Assembly (NCBI GenBank): GCA_018261755.1
Contig: JAGTRJ010000023.1
Span: 33,890-97,889 of the forward strand
Direction of reading: 5' to 3'
Length of the DNA stretch: 64,000 nt
Origin: Burkholderiaceae bacterium
GTDB lineage: Bacteria; Pseudomonadota; Gammaproteobacteria; Burkholderiales; Burkholderiaceae_D
Part shown: piece after piece, positions 1-10,329 of the stretch
How positions within the stretch are numbered: the stretch's first letter is position 1
Layout: the number at the start of each line of letters is the position of its first letter
Notes under the pieces: generated by a model
The model's input: only the letters and a program-made list of their open reading frames with translations
Database searches by the model: none
What the model was told of the DNA's origin: nothing
Made by a program: the position numbers and the translations under genes

Positions 1-1
1 G

Positions 2-3000
2 GCCGACGATGCATCGGATGTACCGCTGCTCGACCGCCAGCAGGCTTTCGGCTACACGCAGGAAGAGCTCAAGATGCTGCTGCCGTCGATGGCAACCAAT
101 GGCGAGGAGGCCATCGGCTCGATGGGCAACGATTCGCCGCTGGCCGTCATGTCGAACAAGCTCAAGCCGCTGTACAACTATTTCCAGCAGCTGTTTGCGC
201 AGGTGACCAATCCGCCGATCGACCCGATCCGCGAAGAGATGGTGATGTCGCTGGTTTCTTTCATCGGGCCGAAGTCGCAGCCGATACTGGATTTTACCGA
301 CATGGCAACCGTGCGCAGCATCGATGCGCACACCCGCGGCAAGTTCCGTTCGTATGAACTGAACATTTGCTACCCGGTGGCCTGGGGCAAGGATGGCATC
401 GAGGCGCGCCTGGCGTCGCTGTGTGCCGAGGCGGTCGATGCGGTGACTTCCGGTCACAACATCCTGATCGTTTCCGACCGCAAGGTGTGTTCCGAGCAAA
501 TTGCCATTCCGGCGTTGCTGGCGACATCGGCCATCCATCAGCATCTGGTATCGAAGGGCTTGCGCGCTTCGACCGGCCTTGTGGTCGAAACCGGTTCGGC
601 GCGCGAAACGCATCATTTCGCGCTGCTGGCCGGCTATGGCGCCGAGGCCGTTCACCCGTATCTGGCGCTCGAAACGGTATCGAACAACGCCAGCGAGTGG
701 TCGTCCGAGCTGACGCCGGAATACGCGCAAGCGAACTTCATCAAGGCGGTCGGCAAAGGGTTGCTCAAGATTATGTCCAAGATGGGCATCTCGGCCTACA
801 TGTCTTACTGTGGCGCGCAGATTTTCGAGGCAGTCGGCCTGAATTCCGCGCTGGTGGACAAGTATTTCAAGGGCACGTCGTCCAGCATTGAGGGCATTGG
901 CGTGTTTGATGTGGCGGAGGAAGCGCTTCGCCTGCACCAGCTGGCGTTCGGCGATGACGTGCTGCTCAAGGATGCGCTGGATCCGGGTGGCGAATACGCT
1001 TTCCGTACCCGTGGCGAGGAACACATGTTCACGCCGGATGCGATCGCCAAGCTGCAGCACTCGGCTCGCGCCAACAACTACAGCACCTACAAGGAATTTG
1101 CCCAGATCATCAACGATCAGTCGAAGCGCCAGATGACGCTGCGCGGCCTGTTCGAATTCAAGATCGATCCGAGCAAGGCAATTGCGCTGGACGAAGTCGA
1201 ACCCGCCAAGGAAATCGTGAAGCGTTTCGCCACCGGCGCGATGTCGCTCGGCTCGATCAGCACCGAAGCGCACTCGACGCTGGCGGTCGCGATGAACCGT
1301 ATCGGCGGCAAGTCGAATACCGGCGAAGGCGGCGAGGATCCGGTGCGTTACGTGAATGAGCAGCGCGGCATCAGGATCGGCGCGGGCGAAACCATCGCCT
1401 CCGTTCTGGGCGCAGGGCTGGTTTATGCCGATATCCCGCTGCAGGAAGGCGACTCGATGCGCTCCAGGATCAAGCAGGTCGCATCCGGACGTTTCGGTGT
1501 GACGGCCGAGTACCTGAATTCCGCCGATCAGATTCAGATCAAGATGGCGCAGGGCGCAAAGCCGGGCGAAGGCGGTCAGCTGCCGGGCGGCAAGGTGTCC
1601 GAGTACATCGCGAAACTGCGTTTTTCAGTGCCGGGCGTCGGCCTGATTTCGCCGCCGCCGCACCATGACATCTATTCGATCGAAGATTTGGCGCAGCTGA
1701 TTCACGATCTGAAAAATGCCAATCCGAAAGCATCGATTTCGGTCAAGCTGGTGTCGGAAGTGGGCGTCGGTACGGTGGCCGCCGGCGTTTCCAAGGCTAA
1801 GGCGGATCATGTCGTGATTTCCGGTTATGACGGCGGCACCGGTGCGTCGCCGCTGTCGTCGATCAAGCATGCCGGCACGCCGTGGGAGCTTGGCTTGTCC
1901 GAAACGCAGCAGACGCTGGTGCTAAACAACCTGCGCGGTCGCATCCGCGTTCAGGCCGACGGCCAGATGAAGACTGGCCGCGATGTGGCGATTGCGGCGA
2001 TTCTCGGCGCGGATGAAGTGGGCTTCGCAACGGCGCCGTTGGTGGTTGAAGGCTGCATCATGATGCGCAAGTGCCATCTGAACACCTGTCCGGTTGGTGT
2101 GGCGACGCAGGACCCGGTATTGCGCGCGAAATTCAATGGCAAGCCGGAACATGTGGTGAACTACTTCTTCTTCGTGGCCGAGGAGCTGCGGCAGATCATG
2201 GCGCAGCTCGGTATTCGCACTTATCAGGATTTGATCGGCCGCGTGGATTTGCTGGACAAGTCCAGGGCTGTGATGCACTGGAAGAGTCACGGACTGGATT
2301 TCAGCAAGATTTTCCACGATCCGGAAGTTGGCGAGAATATCCATCGCAAGCATGCCGAAGAGCAGGAGCACGGCTTGGACAAGGCGCTGGATCACAAACT
2401 GATCGCGCAAGCCAGAAATGCGCTGGAAAAGGGAGAAAAGGTTTCCTTCATTTCTCCGATTCGCAACGTCAATCGCACTGTCGGAACCATGTTGTCCGGC
2501 GAAGTGGCCAAGCGGTACGGCCATGCCGGTTTGCCGGATGACACCATTCATATTCAGCTTGAAGGCACAGCCGGCCAGTCAGTCGGCGCGTTCCTGGCGC
2601 GTGGCGTGACGCTGGATCTGGTGGGCGAGGCCAATGACTATGTTGGCAAGGGCGTTTCCGGCGGACGGGTGATTGTGCGCCCGAACACTGAATTCCGCGG
2701 CCGGGCGCTTGACAACATCATTGCTGGCAACACGGTGCTTTATGGCGCGATTGCTGGCGAGGCGTTCGTCAATGGCGTGGCGGGCGAGCGTTTTGCGGTT
2801 CGCAACTCGGGCGCCGCCGCCGTGGTCGAAGGCGTAGGCGACCACGGATGCGAGTACATGACCGGCGGAACTGTCATCGTGCTGGGAGCTACCGGCCGCA
2901 ATTTTGCTGCGGGCATGTCTGGCGGCGTCGCTTACGTTTACGATCCGGATGGTGATTTCGAGAAGCGCTGCAATTTGTCCATGGTGGCGCTTGAGCCGGT

Positions 3001-3274
3001 GATGTCGAGTGCGGAGCAGGAATCCGCGGTCGATCGCGCGCTGTGGCATAGCGTGGAGCGTGGCGGCGAACGGGAAACCGACGAGGCAATCCTGCGGCGG
3101 CAGATCGAGCGGCACTTCAAGTTTACCGGCAGCACGCGTGCGCGCAGCCTGCTGGATGATTGGGGCAATGCCCGTTCCCGTTTCGTCAAGGTATTCCCGC
3201 TGGAATACCGGCGCGCGCTGCAGGACATGTTTAATCGCCAGGCGGCTGCCGATACTTCGGAAATCGCAGCGTAA
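2..3274 (+). CDS. gltB: Glutamate synthase (NADPH) large subunit, 5'-truncated by window edge
   Basis: The reading frame is open from base 2, and about 1090 residues are visible of a family that is usually about 1500-1580. The N-terminal glutaminase domain with its catalytic cysteine lies outside the window. Visible are the FMN-binding synthase barrel ([22 protein letters not shown]), the 3Fe-4S cysteines in [20 protein letters not shown] (about base 2053-2110), and the C-terminal Gly-rich helix domain ending in [14 protein letters not shown]. With GltD it transfers the glutamine amide to 2-oxoglutarate to give two glutamates in the cytoplasm. It is followed by gltD after a 58-base gap that contains a hairpin. 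No internal frameshift was seen. Confidence 0.97.
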   Translation, partial: ADDASDVPLLDRQQAFGYTQEELKMLLPSMATNGEEAIGSMGNDSPLAVMSNKLKPLYNYFQQLFAQVTNPPIDPIREEMVMSLVSFIGPKSQPILDFTDMATVRSIDAHTRGKFRSYELNICYPVAWGKDGIEARLASLCAEAVDAVTSGHNILIVSDRKVCSEQIAIPALLATSAIHQHLVSKGLRASTGLVVETGSARETHHFALLAGYGAEAVHPYLALETVSNNASEWSSELTPEYAQANFIKAVGKGLLKIMSKMGISAYMSYCGAQIFEAVGLNSALVDKYFKGTSSSIEGIGVFDVAEEALRLHQLAFGDDVLLKDALDPGGEYAFRTRGEEHMFTPDAIAKLQHSARANNYSTYKEFAQIINDQSKRQMTLRGLFEFKIDPSKAIALDEVEPAKEIVKRFATGAMSLGSISTEAHSTLAVAMNRIGGKSNTGEGGEDPVRYVNEQRGIRIGAGETIASVLGAGLVYADIPLQEGDSMRSRIKQVASGRFGVTAEYLNSADQIQIKMAQGAKPGEGGQLPGGKVSEYIAKLRFSVPGVGLISPPPHHDIYSIEDLAQLIHDLKNANPKASISVKLVSEVGVGTVAAGVSKAKADHVVISGYDGGTGASPLSSIKHAGTPWELGLSETQQTLVLNNLRGRIRVQADGQMKTGRDVAIAAILGADEVGFATAPLVVEGCIMMRKCHLNTCPVGVATQDPVLRAKFNGKPEHVVNYFFFVAEELRQIMAQLGIRTYQDLIGRVDLLDKSRAVMHWKSHGLDFSKIFHDPEVGENIHRKHAEEQEHGLDKALDHKLIAQARNALEKGEKVSFISPIRNVNRTVGTMLSGEVAKRYGHAGLPDDTIHIQLEGTAGQSVGAFLARGVTLDLVGEANDYVGKGVSGGRVIVRPNTEFRGRALDNIIAGNTVLYGAIAGEAFVNGVAGERFAVRNSGAAAVVEGVGDHGCEYMTGGTVIVLGATGRNFAAGMSGGVAYVYDPDGDFEKRCNLSMVALEPVMSSAEQESAVDRALWHSVERGGERETDEAILRRQIERHFKFTGSTRARSLLDDWGNARSRFVKVFPLEYRRALQDMFNRQAAADTSEIAA

Positions 3275-3285
3275 GACTAATTTAT

Positions 3286-3312
3286 GCCTGCCATCCCAGC
3301 AGGATGGCAGGC
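3286..3312 (+). other. Perfect 11-bp hairpin between gltB and gltD
   Basis: The arm GCCTGCCATCC (3286-3296), a 5-base loop, and its exact complement (3302-3312) lie between the gltB stop and the gltD start. No T-run follows, so it is unlikely to end all transcripts. By inference it may stabilise the gltB 3' end or lower gltD expression relative to gltB. Confidence 0.6.
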
Positions 3313-3332
3313 GGAATCGACAGAGGTAAGCA

Positions 3333-4796
3333 ATGGGTAAGATCACTGGCTTCATGGAATATCAGCGACAGGCGGAAATGCATCTGTCGCCGCAGGAGCG
3401 CGTCAAGAACTACAAGGAATTCGTTTTCCGCCTGGAGGATAAGGAAGCGCAGATCCAGGGCGCGCGCTGCATGAATTGTGGCGTTCCATTCTGCAATAAC
3501 GGATGTCCGGTCAACAACATTATTCCTGACTGGAACGATTTGGTGTATCACGACAAGGTACGGGCAGCATTGGACGTGCTGCATTCGACCAACAACTTTC
3601 CTGAATTCACCGGACGCGTCTGCCCGGCGCCGTGCGAAGCGGCCTGTACGCTGAACATCAATTCAGATCCGGTTGGCATCAAGTCAATCGAGCACTACAT
3701 CATCGACAAGGCGTGGGAAAACGGCTGGGTTGTGCCACAGCCAGCGCCAGTCAAAACGGGCAAGAAAGTGGCGGTTGTCGGCTCCGGACCGGCCGGGCTG
3801 GCAGCTGCGCAGCAACTGGCGCGCGCGGGCCATGATGTGACCGTGTTCGAGAAAAACGATCGGGCCGGCGGTCTTTTGCGTTATGGCATTCCTGACTTCA
3901 AACTGGAGAAAGACCTTATTGACCGGCGCATCAAGCAGATGGAAGCTGAAGGCGTGGTATTCCGCACCGGCGTTCTGATCGGCAAGGATTTCCCGGAGAG
4001 GATTGCGAATTATTCAAAAGAAACCATTTCTCCCGAAACGCTGCGCGCGGAATTTGACGCAGTCATTCTGGCTGGGGGCGCGGAACAGGCGCGCGACTTG
4101 CCGGTACCGGGCCGCGAGCTGGATGGCGTTCACTTCGCGATGGAGTTCCTGCACCAGCAAAACAAGGTGAATGCCGGCGATAAGCTGAAAAAACAGATTA
4201 CCGCCACCGGCAAGCATGTAGTCGTCATCGGCGGCGGCGATACCGGTTCCGATTGCGTCGGCATTTCGCATCGCCAGGGTGCTGCCAGCATCATTCAGAT
4301 CGAAGTGAATCCGCATCCGCCTGTGGTTGAAGACAAGCCGCTGGTGTGGCCTTATTGGCCGAAGAAACTGCGTACCTCGACTTCGCTGGAGGAAGGCGGC
4401 GAGCGTGAATGGGCTGTTGCCTCCAAACGTTTCGAAGGGAAGAGCGGCAAGGTGACCAAGCTGATTGCCAGCCGCGTCAAATGGGAGAATGGCAAGTTCG
4501 ATGAAATTCCTGACTCGGAAATGGAACTGAAGGCTGATCTGGTGTTGATTGCAATCGGTTTTGCCAGCCCGGTCGGTTCGGTGCTGGAGGCGTTTGGCGT
4601 TGAGCGCGATGCGCGCGGCAATGCCAGGGCAGCGACGGATGGCGACGGCAGCTACCAGACTTCGGTCGAGAAAGTGTTTGCCGCCGGCGACATGCGGCGC
4701 GGCCAGTCCCTGATCGTATGGGCCATTCGCGAGGGACGCCAGTGTGCCCGGGCGGTGGATGAATATCTGATGGGCGGTTCCCAGTTGCCGCGCTGA
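3333..4796 (+). CDS. gltD: Glutamate synthase (NADPH) small subunit
   Basis: At 487 residues this is close to family length. The N-terminal part carries the two 4Fe-4S cysteine groups ([14 protein letters not shown] about residue 48, CPAPCEAAC about residue 95). An FAD-binding motif ([17 protein letters not shown], about residue 147) and a second dinucleotide-binding motif for NADPH ([15 protein letters not shown], about residue 290) follow. It passes electrons from NADPH to the FMN and iron-sulfur centres of GltB. The ATG follows a GAGGTAAG-like ribosome site. It forms an operon with gltB and is closed by a strong hairpin downstream. Confidence 0.97.
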   Translation: MGKITGFMEYQRQAEMHLSPQERVKNYKEFVFRLEDKEAQIQGARCMNCGVPFCNNGCPVNNIIPDWNDLVYHDKVRAALDVLHSTNNFPEFTGRVCPAPCEAACTLNINSDPVGIKSIEHYIIDKAWENGWVVPQPAPVKTGKKVAVVGSGPAGLAAAQQLARAGHDVTVFEKNDRAGGLLRYGIPDFKLEKDLIDRRIKQMEAEGVVFRTGVLIGKDFPERIANYSKETISPETLRAEFDAVILAGGAEQARDLPVPGRELDGVHFAMEFLHQQNKVNAGDKLKKQITATGKHVVVIGGGDTGSDCVGISHRQGAASIIQIEVNPHPPVVEDKPLVWPYWPKKLRTSTSLEEGGEREWAVASKRFEGKSGKVTKLIASRVKWENGKFDEIPDSEMELKADLVLIAIGFASPVGSVLEAFGVERDARGNARAATDGDGSYQTSVEKVFAAGDMRRGQSLIVWAIREGRQCARAVDEYLMGGSQLPR

Positions 4797-4821
4797 TTTC
4801 CCGTTGCCAAAAGCAACCAAT

Positions 4822-4857
4822 GTAGCCCCGCCGGGATGAATATTCCGGCGGGGCTAC
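4822..4857 (+). terminator. Hairpin after gltD, probable transcription end of gltBD
   Basis: A perfect 13-bp GC-rich stem (4822-4834 with 4845-4857, arm GTAGCCCCGCCGG) has a 10-base AT-rich loop. It sits 25 bases after the gltD stop. There is no uridine tract, so termination may be partial or assisted. Confidence 0.6.
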
Positions 4858-4878
4858 CCCATTCCCGGTTGTATCCGC

Positions 4879-4884
4879 TACAAT
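4879..4884 (+). promoter_or_regulatory. Putative sigma-70 -10 box for dapA
   Basis: TACAAT lies 35 bases before the dapA ATG, just after the gltD hairpin. No convincing -35 box was seen at the usual spacing, so the call rests on the -10 box and position. Confidence 0.35.
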
Positions 4885-4919
4885 CAGGGTTCCATTCATT
4901 ATTTTCATGTCGAATTACC

Positions 4920-5795
4920 ATGATCAAGGGCAGCATAGTAGCCATCGTCACCCCGATGCACGAGGACGGCAGTCTCGATTTGCCGTGCCTGCGCAAGCTG
5001 ATTGACTGGCATATTGAGGAAGGAACGGACGCGATTGTCATCGTCGGTACGACGGGAGAATCGCCGACTGTTTCTGTTGAAGAACATTGCGAGCTGATTC
5101 GCGTTGCCGTCGAGCACACCAATAAGCGCATTCCGATCATTGCCGGCACTGGCGGCAACTCGACCTCCGAGGCGATCGAGTTGACGCATTATGCGCGCAA
5201 GGTCGGTGCCGACGCGTCATTGCTGGTTGTGCCGTATTACAACCGCCCGACGCAGGAGGGGATGTACCAGCACTTCCGCAAAATTGCCGAGGCGGTTGAT
5301 TTGCCGGCGATTCTGTATAACGTTCCCGGCCGCACGGTGGCCGACATGTCGAACGACACCATTTTGCGTTTGGCGCAGGTTCCTGGCATTGTCGGTGTCA
5401 AGGATGCAACTGGCAACATTGCGCGCGGCAGTGATCTGATTCGTCTGGCGCCGAAATCGTTTGCTGTTTATTCTGGCGACGATGCGACCGCGATAGCGCT
5501 GATGTTCTGTGGCGGTAGCGGCAATATTTCTGTGGTGGCCAATATTGCGCCGCGGGCAATGCATGAACTGTGTGATGCGGCAATGAAGGGCGATGTTGCG
5601 CGCGCGGTTGAGATCAACAACCGCATGTTGCCATTGCACCAGAAGATGTTTGTCGAGCCTAACCCCGTGCCGGTAAAATGGGCGATGCAACAGATGGGCA
5701 AGATTCCGTCTGGCATTCGTTTGCCGCTGGTGCCGCTGGCGACCGCGTGTCACGATGAAGTTCGCGCCGCCATGCGAGAATCCGGTCTGATGTAA
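4920..5795 (+). CDS. dapA: 4-hydroxy-tetrahydrodipicolinate synthase
   Basis: At 291 residues this matches the family length. It condenses pyruvate with aspartate semialdehyde in the first committed step of lysine and diaminopimelate synthesis. Visible motifs are VGTTGESPT (pyruvate-binding TT pair), YNVPGRTV (catalytic Tyr and substrate Arg), and the Schiff-base lysine in GVKDATGN. The frame is open further upstream to 4836, but [12 protein letters not shown] is the usual N-terminus, so the ATG at 4920 is chosen. Its substrate is made by Asd, encoded at 32.6 kb. bamC follows directly, an arrangement common in Proteobacteria. Confidence 0.95.
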   Translation: MIKGSIVAIVTPMHEDGSLDLPCLRKLIDWHIEEGTDAIVIVGTTGESPTVSVEEHCELIRVAVEHTNKRIPIIAGTGGNSTSEAIELTHYARKVGADASLLVVPYYNRPTQEGMYQHFRKIAEAVDLPAILYNVPGRTVADMSNDTILRLAQVPGIVGVKDATGNIARGSDLIRLAPKSFAVYSGDDATAIALMFCGGSGNISVVANIAPRAMHELCDAAMKGDVARAVEINNRMLPLHQKMFVEPNPVPVKWAMQQMGKIPSGIRLPLVPLATACHDEVRAAMRESGLM

Positions 5796-5813
5796 TTTCA
5801 AAAGTGCGAGCAG

Positions 5814-5831
5814 CCGGCGACAGTTCGCCGG
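5814..5831 (+). other. Short hairpin between dapA and bamC
   Basis: A perfect 7-bp stem, CCGGCGA with TCGCCGG, has a 4-base loop. No T-run follows, so it probably does not separate dapA from bamC. Confidence 0.35.
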
Positions 5832-5865
5832 ACTCAAATGAAACTGTACTTTTCAGAGGTTGGTG

Positions 5866-6999
5866 ATGGTTCAACGTAATATCGTGTTTTCCAGAAGCTT
5901 TTGGGTCATGCTGCCGTTGCTCGCCTTGTTGGGGTGCAGTTCCATCAACGAAATGGTTGAATCGGATCGGATCGATTACAAGAGCGCTTCCAAGAGCCAG
6001 GTATCGCGCCTTGAGGTTCCGCCGGATTTGACCCAGTTGCAGCGTGATAACCGGTATGCCATTCCGACTAGCGGCACCATCACCGCTTCCGATTACACCC
6101 AGCAGCAGGCCACGCGGCCGACGAACCAGGTGACGGTTGCCACCCGCAGCGTGGGCGACATTCGCGTTGAGCGTGTCGGCAACCAGCGTTGGCTGGTGGT
6201 GCGGAAGTCGCCGGAAACCTTGTGGCCGCAAATCAAGGAGTTCTGGCAAGATTCCGGTTTCCTGATTAATGTCGATCGTCCTGAGGTTGGCGTGATGGAA
6301 ACAGATTGGGCCGAGAATCGTGCCAAGATTCCGCAGGATTTCCTGCGCAAGTCGATTGGCAAGGTGATTGACTCGCTGTATTCGACCGGCGAGCGCGACA
6401 GATTCCGCACGCGCCTGGAGCGCGCGCCAGATGGTTCGACCGAAATATACATCAGTCACCGAGGGATGCAGGAAGAGCTGACTGGCAACGACAAGGCTAC
6501 GACAGTCTGGACGCCGCGTCAGTCTGATCCGGAACTGGAAGCCGAATTCCTGTCGCGTCTGATGGTGCGGCTTGGTGTTGAACGCGAGCGCGCAAAGGCT
6601 GTTGCGACCGCGCAAGTGGTAGCGCGCGGTTCGCTGGCAACGCTGGTCAAGGGAGAATATGTCGAAGTCAGCGAAGGGTTTGACCGTACCTGGCGTCGAG
6701 TTGGCCTGGCGCTCGACCGAGTCGGCTTTACGGTTGAAGATCGTGACCGTTCGCAGGGTTTGTATTATGTGCGCTATGTCGATCAGGATGAAGCGCCAAA
6801 GAACAAGGATGACAAGGGTATCTTGTCAAGGTGGTTCTCGTTCGGTGGCGACAGCGGCAAGAAGGCGCAGCGTTATCGTATTTCCGTCAAGCAGGCGGGC
6901 GAGGTCAGTCGCGTAACCGTTTTAAGCAACGAAGGCCGTCCGGAAAAATCGCAGGTTGGCGACAGGATCCTGTCGTTGCTGCAAGAACAGCTCAAGTGA
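5866..6999 (+). CDS. bamC: Outer membrane assembly lipoprotein BamC
   Basis: The 377-residue protein begins with a signal peptide ending in a lipobox (LLALLGC), which predicts a lipidated cysteine near residue 22. It then has the conserved unstructured segment (DRIDYKSASK, LEVPPDLTQL) and two helix-grip domains, as in BamC/NlpB. BamC is an accessory part of the BAM complex that inserts beta-barrel proteins in the outer membrane. TTG and GTG codons lie just upstream in frame, but the ATG at 5866 has AGAGG at a good distance (5855-5859). dapA-bamC linkage supports the call. Confidence 0.9.
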   Translation: MVQRNIVFSRSFWVMLPLLALLGCSSINEMVESDRIDYKSASKSQVSRLEVPPDLTQLQRDNRYAIPTSGTITASDYTQQQATRPTNQVTVATRSVGDIRVERVGNQRWLVVRKSPETLWPQIKEFWQDSGFLINVDRPEVGVMETDWAENRAKIPQDFLRKSIGKVIDSLYSTGERDRFRTRLERAPDGSTEIYISHRGMQEELTGNDKATTVWTPRQSDPELEAEFLSRLMVRLGVERERAKAVATAQVVARGSLATLVKGEYVEVSEGFDRTWRRVGLALDRVGFTVEDRDRSQGLYYVRYVDQDEAPKNKDDKGILSRWFSFGGDSGKKAQRYRISVKQAGEVSRVTVLSNEGRPEKSQVGDRILSLLQEQLK

Positions 7000-7015
7000 G
7001 AGTGTTCCTGCCATC

Positions 7016-7795
7016 GTGAAATTTGCCAGTCTGGGCAGTGGCAGTGAAGGTAACGCGCTGCTAATTTCAGCTTCGTCTGGCATGACGGAAACGACAGTCA
7101 TGCTGGATTGTGGCTTCGGCATTCGCGAAACCGAGCGCCGCCTGGCACGCTTGGGGGTTGCTGCCTCCGACCTGTCGGCGATCGTGGTTACGCATGAGCA
7201 TCAGGATCACGTTGGGGGTGTATTCAGGCTGGCACGCCGTTACAAGCTGCCGGTCTGGATGAGTTTCGGCTCCTATCAGGGGCTGAACGGCGCGTGTGAC
7301 GAGGTGACGGTTCATTTCTGCCGCGACGGGGAAACATTTGATATCGGTGATCTGCGACTGGCGCCTTACACGGTGCCGCATGATGCGCGTGAACCATTGC
7401 AATTTCACGCAACCGACGGCTTGTCCAAGCTAGGTGTGCTGACGGACGCAGGCCAGGTGACGTCACATATGCTGCAGGCGTTGCATGGCTGTGATGGGCT
7501 GGTGCTGGAATGCAATCACGATTCAGCCATGCTGGCCGATTCGGTTTATCCTGCATCGCTGAAACGTCGCATCCGCAGTGCTTACGGGCATCTATCAAAT
7601 CGGGAATCGGCCGAAATTCTGGCAGCGCTTGATCAATCTCGGTTGAAAACAGTCATTGGGGCGCACCTGAGTGCAATCAACAATACACCTGGTCTGGCGC
7701 GGGCGGCACTGCAGGAAGGCCTAGGCGGTAGCAATGCGGAAGTCTGCATTGCCTGCCAGCACGAAGGATTCGGCTGGGTCGATATCCGGAGTTGA
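7016..7795 (+). CDS. MBL-fold metallohydrolase (WalJ/YycJ-like)
   Basis: The protein has 259 residues starting at GTG (VKFASLGSGSEGN, the typical N-terminus of this group); the longer frame upstream reads through the bamC end and is not credible. The metal site HxHxDH is seen as VTHEHQDHVGG, followed by the later ligands in LECNHD and YGHLSNRESAE. Relatives are broad beta-lactamase-fold hydrolases, some acting on nucleic acids; the substrate here cannot be told. It follows bamC by 16 bases and probably shares its transcript. A strong bidirectional terminator lies about 100 bases downstream. Confidence 0.85.
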   Translation: MKFASLGSGSEGNALLISASSGMTETTVMLDCGFGIRETERRLARLGVAASDLSAIVVTHEHQDHVGGVFRLARRYKLPVWMSFGSYQGLNGACDEVTVHFCRDGETFDIGDLRLAPYTVPHDAREPLQFHATDGLSKLGVLTDAGQVTSHMLQALHGCDGLVLECNHDSAMLADSVYPASLKRRIRSAYGHLSNRESAEILAALDQSRLKTVIGAHLSAINNTPGLARAALQEGLGGSNAEVCIACQHEGFGWVDIRS

Positions 7796-7893
7796 AGCTT
7801 GTAGAAGCAAAAATACCTGAGAGATATCGGATATTCCTAAGCTGTCGCGAATCTTCTGGTCAGATAACTGTTCTGAGAAGTATGCGCAGGACG

Positions 7894-7926
7894 AAAAAAA
7901 TGCCGACCTAAAGGTCGGCATTTTTT
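7894..7926. terminator. Bidirectional intrinsic terminator
   Basis: The stem ATGCCGACC (7900-7908) pairs with 7913-7921 around a TAAA loop. It is preceded by seven A residues and followed by six T residues, so it works on both strands: for the bamC/MBL operon and for the minus-strand lipoprotein. Confidence 0.9.
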
Positions 7927-7940
7927 GTGCTGGCAGATGC

Positions 7941-8225
7941 TTACTTGGAAGCAGCCGGCTTGGCAGCGGAAGCAGCAGCCGGTGCCGGAGCAGCGGCCGG
8001 AGCAGCAGCGGAAGCAGCCGGAGCAGCAGCGGAAGCAGCCGGAGCAGCGGCGGAAGCAGCCGGAGCAGCAGCGGAAGCAGCCGGAGCGGAAACAGCGGAA
8101 GCCGGCTTAGCAGCGGAAGCTGCGGAAGCGGATGCTTTTGCGGAAGCGGATGCAGGCTTGTCACCAATTTTGCAAGCGGTCAGGGCCAGAGCCATCATGC
8201 CTACGATCAACAGTGATTTTTTCAT
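7941..8225 (-). CDS. Small Ala-rich repetitive lipoprotein
   Basis: This 94-residue protein has a clear lipoprotein signal (MKKSLLIVGMMALALTAC, lipobox LTAC). The rest is almost only Ala, Pro, Ser and Lys. Four tandem copies of PAASAAA are encoded by 21-bp repeats. AAGGA lies before the ATG. The shared terminator and signal peptide argue that this strand is the coding one and not the open frames opposite. Function is unknown; Ala/Pro/Lys-rich tails are typical of envelope spacers. Repeat number may vary between strains. Confidence 0.75.
   Translation of the reverse strand: MKKSLLIVGMMALALTACKIGDKPASASAKASASAASAAKPASAVSAPAASAAAPAASAAAPAASAAAPAASAAAPAAAPAPAAASAAKPAASK
8002..8090. repeat. 21-bp tandem repeats within the Ala-rich lipoprotein
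   Basis: About four near-identical units of 21 bases (core AGCAGCAGCGGAAGCAGCC), each encoding seven residues. This is a likely slippage or recombination site. Confidence 0.75.
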
Positions 8226-8528
8226 TTGTTTTCCTTCAAAAAAATAACAATTAATAATTACCGGTAATTACTACTAGATAGATCGCTTTCGAAGTCTTTC
8301 TGCACCATGAGTGCGTGCGGCACAACAGAAAGTGACCTAATCAGCCGATTATAGCGATTTTTTTTTCCATGTAACAGAGAAGTCAGCGAATTTGTGGTCG
8401 ATTTGTAATATCGCAACAATTGGCTGCTGGTATTGAAAATGGGTTGACTTTCGAGTGTGAGCTGTGGCTTGGTCAGCGGGGATTGTGGATAAAGGTATAA
8501 TGCGAAGCTTGTTTGATTGGGGATGTGA
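8226..8528. other. Divergent intergenic region, lipoprotein / slyD
   Basis: This 303-base AT-rich gap lies between two divergently read genes. It must hold the promoters of both. A TATAAT box for slyD is visible at 8496. No ORF or repeat copy was seen here. Confidence 0.6.
8496..8501 (+). promoter_or_regulatory. Putative -10 box of slyD
   Basis: A perfect TATAAT sits 27 bases before the slyD ATG. The -35 region is weak; TTGGTC at 8469 is 21 bases away, which is long. Confidence 0.4.
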
Positions 8529-9050
8529 ATGAAGATTTCGAAGAACACCGTGGTAACCGTGCAGTACGTTTTGCGGGATGCGCAAAACAATGTGATTGAG
8601 GAAGATTCAGATCCGATTGTTTATCTGCATGGCGGTTACGAAAATACGCTGCCGGCCATCGAAAAAGCGCTGGAAGGCCAGGAGACGGGGTTCTCGGTGG
8701 AAATCCAGGTCGAGCCGGAAGATGCGTTTGGTGAATACGATCCCGAACTGGTGCGGTTGGAAGATAGGGATAAATTGCCGACGCCGTTGGAAGTCGGCAT
8801 GCAGTTCGAGGGCGTGCCGGAGCAGGCTGCGGCCGATGGTGATTCTGTCATTTTTGTAGTGACCGATATTGCAGAAGACAAGGTGGTGCTCGACGGCAAT
8901 CACCCGTTGGCCGGGATTGCGTTGCGTTTCGAATTGAACGTCATTGAAGTGCGTGCGGCCAGCGACGATGAAATCGAACATCAGCATCCGCATTTCGACG
9001 AGTACGATGAGGATGACGACGATCAATATCGCAGCTTCCCCATTCAGTGA
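8529..9050 (+). CDS. slyD: FKBP-type peptidyl-prolyl isomerase, SlyD-like
   Basis: The 173-residue protein has the SlyD layout: FKBP domain strands (VVTVQYVLRDAQNN, YLHGGYENTLPAIEKAL), the inserted chaperone flap (about residues 70-125), and an acidic, His-containing tail (HQHPHFDEYDEDDDD) that in SlyD binds nickel and other metals. The tail is shorter in histidine and cysteine than in E. coli SlyD, so metal delivery is less certain. It catalyses proline isomerisation and acts as a cytoplasmic chaperone. It is transcribed alone ahead of tpiA. Confidence 0.85.
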   Translation: MKISKNTVVTVQYVLRDAQNNVIEEDSDPIVYLHGGYENTLPAIEKALEGQETGFSVEIQVEPEDAFGEYDPELVRLEDRDKLPTPLEVGMQFEGVPEQAAADGDSVIFVVTDIAEDKVVLDGNHPLAGIALRFELNVIEVRAASDDEIEHQHPHFDEYDEDDDDQYRSFPIQ

Positions 9051-9135
9051 TTACTGTTCCGTGAGCAGATAGTTGGATTTGACCGCTTGCGCTGCTCCAA
9101 GCTAGAATGCCCGATTGTCGATAATTGGGGGTGGC

Positions 9136-9882
9136 ATGCGTCACAAACTGTTGGTTGGCAACTGGAAAATGAACGGCAGCCTTGCGGCAAACGTGATTTT
9201 GCTCAATGGCTTGAAGGCTGCTGCTCTGAAGCCTGAGCGCGATATTGCCGTTTGCGTGCCCGCGCCTTATCTGGCCCAGTGCCAGTCCGAGCTAAGCGGG
9301 TCACGGATCGGATGGGGGGCGCAGGACGTGTCGGCGCATGATGCTGGCGCATATACTGGCGAAATATCGGTTTCGATGTTGCGGGATTTCGGTTGCCGTT
9401 TTGTGATTGTCGGTCACTCCGAGCGTCGTATCTATCATGGCGAAAACGATGCGATGGTGGCGGAAAAAGTGCAGCGTGCGCTGGCAAATGGTGTGACGCC
9501 GATTGTCTGTCTGGGGGAAACGCTGGCTGAGCGCGAGGCGGGAAAAACGGCGATGGTTGTTTGCCGGCAACTGGATGCGGTGCTGGCAGCAAGCGGTGCC
9601 GATGACATCCTCGGCATGGTGCTGGCTTATGAACCTGTCTGGGCTATCGGTACTGGCAGGACAGCTACGCCGCAGATGGCGCAGGAAGTGCATGCTTTGT
9701 TGCGTGCGCAGCTGGCGGAAAAGAATCCGCATGCAGCTGGTCGCGTGCATATTTTGTATGGTGGCAGCATGCGGCCGGACAATGCGCGGGAATTGCTGCA
9801 GATGCCGGATATCGACGGTGGACTGATTGGCGGCGCGTCCTTGAACGCAGCAGATTTTCTGGCGATTGCTGATGCAGCATAG
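9136..9882 (+). CDS. tpiA: Triose-phosphate isomerase
   Basis: At 248 residues this has normal length. Active-site motifs are complete: GNWKMNG (substrate Asn and Lys), VGHSERR (His electrophile), [11 protein letters not shown] (catalytic Glu), and the phosphate-binding LYGGS and GGLIGGASL. It interconverts dihydroxyacetone phosphate and glyceraldehyde 3-phosphate. The frame extends to 9115, but the ATG at 9136 gives the standard [11 protein letters not shown] start and follows a G-rich ribosome site (9127-9132). tpiA-secG-tRNA-nuo order is usual in Betaproteobacteria. Confidence 0.95.
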   Translation: MRHKLLVGNWKMNGSLAANVILLNGLKAAALKPERDIAVCVPAPYLAQCQSELSGSRIGWGAQDVSAHDAGAYTGEISVSMLRDFGCRFVIVGHSERRIYHGENDAMVAEKVQRALANGVTPIVCLGETLAEREAGKTAMVVCRQLDAVLAASGADDILGMVLAYEPVWAIGTGRTATPQMAQEVHALLRAQLAEKNPHAAGRVHILYGGSMRPDNARELLQMPDIDGGLIGGASLNAADFLAIADAA

Positions 9883-9928
9883 CCATTGATTTTACAAAAC
9901 ACAACGGATTCGGATTGGAAATCTACAA

Positions 9929-10321
9929 ATGAGCGGTATCTCAACCATTATCATCATCATTCAGGTTTTGTCTGCCCTGGCTATTATTGGCTTGGTATTG
10001 TTGCAGCATGGCAAGGGGGCAGACATGGGGGCTGCTTTCGGTACCGGTGCGTCCGGTAGCCTGTTCGGCGCATCTGGTTCATCGAATTTTCTGTCGAAAT
10101 CGACCGCGATTGCGGCGGTGGTTTTCTTCCTCTCCACACTGGCACTGGTCTACATTGGCAATCAGCGGATTGCGGGTGCGGGCACGGGCGGTGTGATGGA
10201 CAATGTGCCAGCGGTTTCAGCTCCGGCGCCGAAGGAAGCTTCCAAGGCCGATGCGGCTCAGTCGCCTGCTGTTCCGGTGCCTGGCGCGCCGAGCCCTCAG
10301 TCTGGCAGCGTGCCGAAATAA
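9929..10321 (+). CDS. secG: Preprotein translocase subunit SecG
   Basis: This 130-residue protein has two membrane segments (about residues 4-24 and 55-75), separated by the conserved GKGADMGAAFG...GSLFG loop that marks SecG. The tail is rich in Ala, Pro and Ser. SecG assists SecYEG in protein export across the inner membrane. It lies 46 bases after tpiA, directly before the tRNA-Leu gene. Confidence 0.92.
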   Translation: MSGISTIIIIIQVLSALAIIGLVLLQHGKGADMGAAFGTGASGSLFGASGSSNFLSKSTAIAAVVFFLSTLALVYIGNQRIAGAGTGGVMDNVPAVSAPAPKEASKADAAQSPAVPVPGAPSPQSGSVPK

Positions 10322-10329
10322 TTTGGCGC

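Noticed and set aside
8002..8090. CRISPR-like tandem repeats
   Set aside because: The units are adjacent 21-bp coding repeats without spacers; no CRISPR array or cas gene was seen in the window.
7925..8247. Open frames on the + strand opposite the Ala-rich lipoprotein
   Set aside because: They are antisense products of the GC-rich repeats; the minus strand has the signal peptide, ribosome site and terminator.
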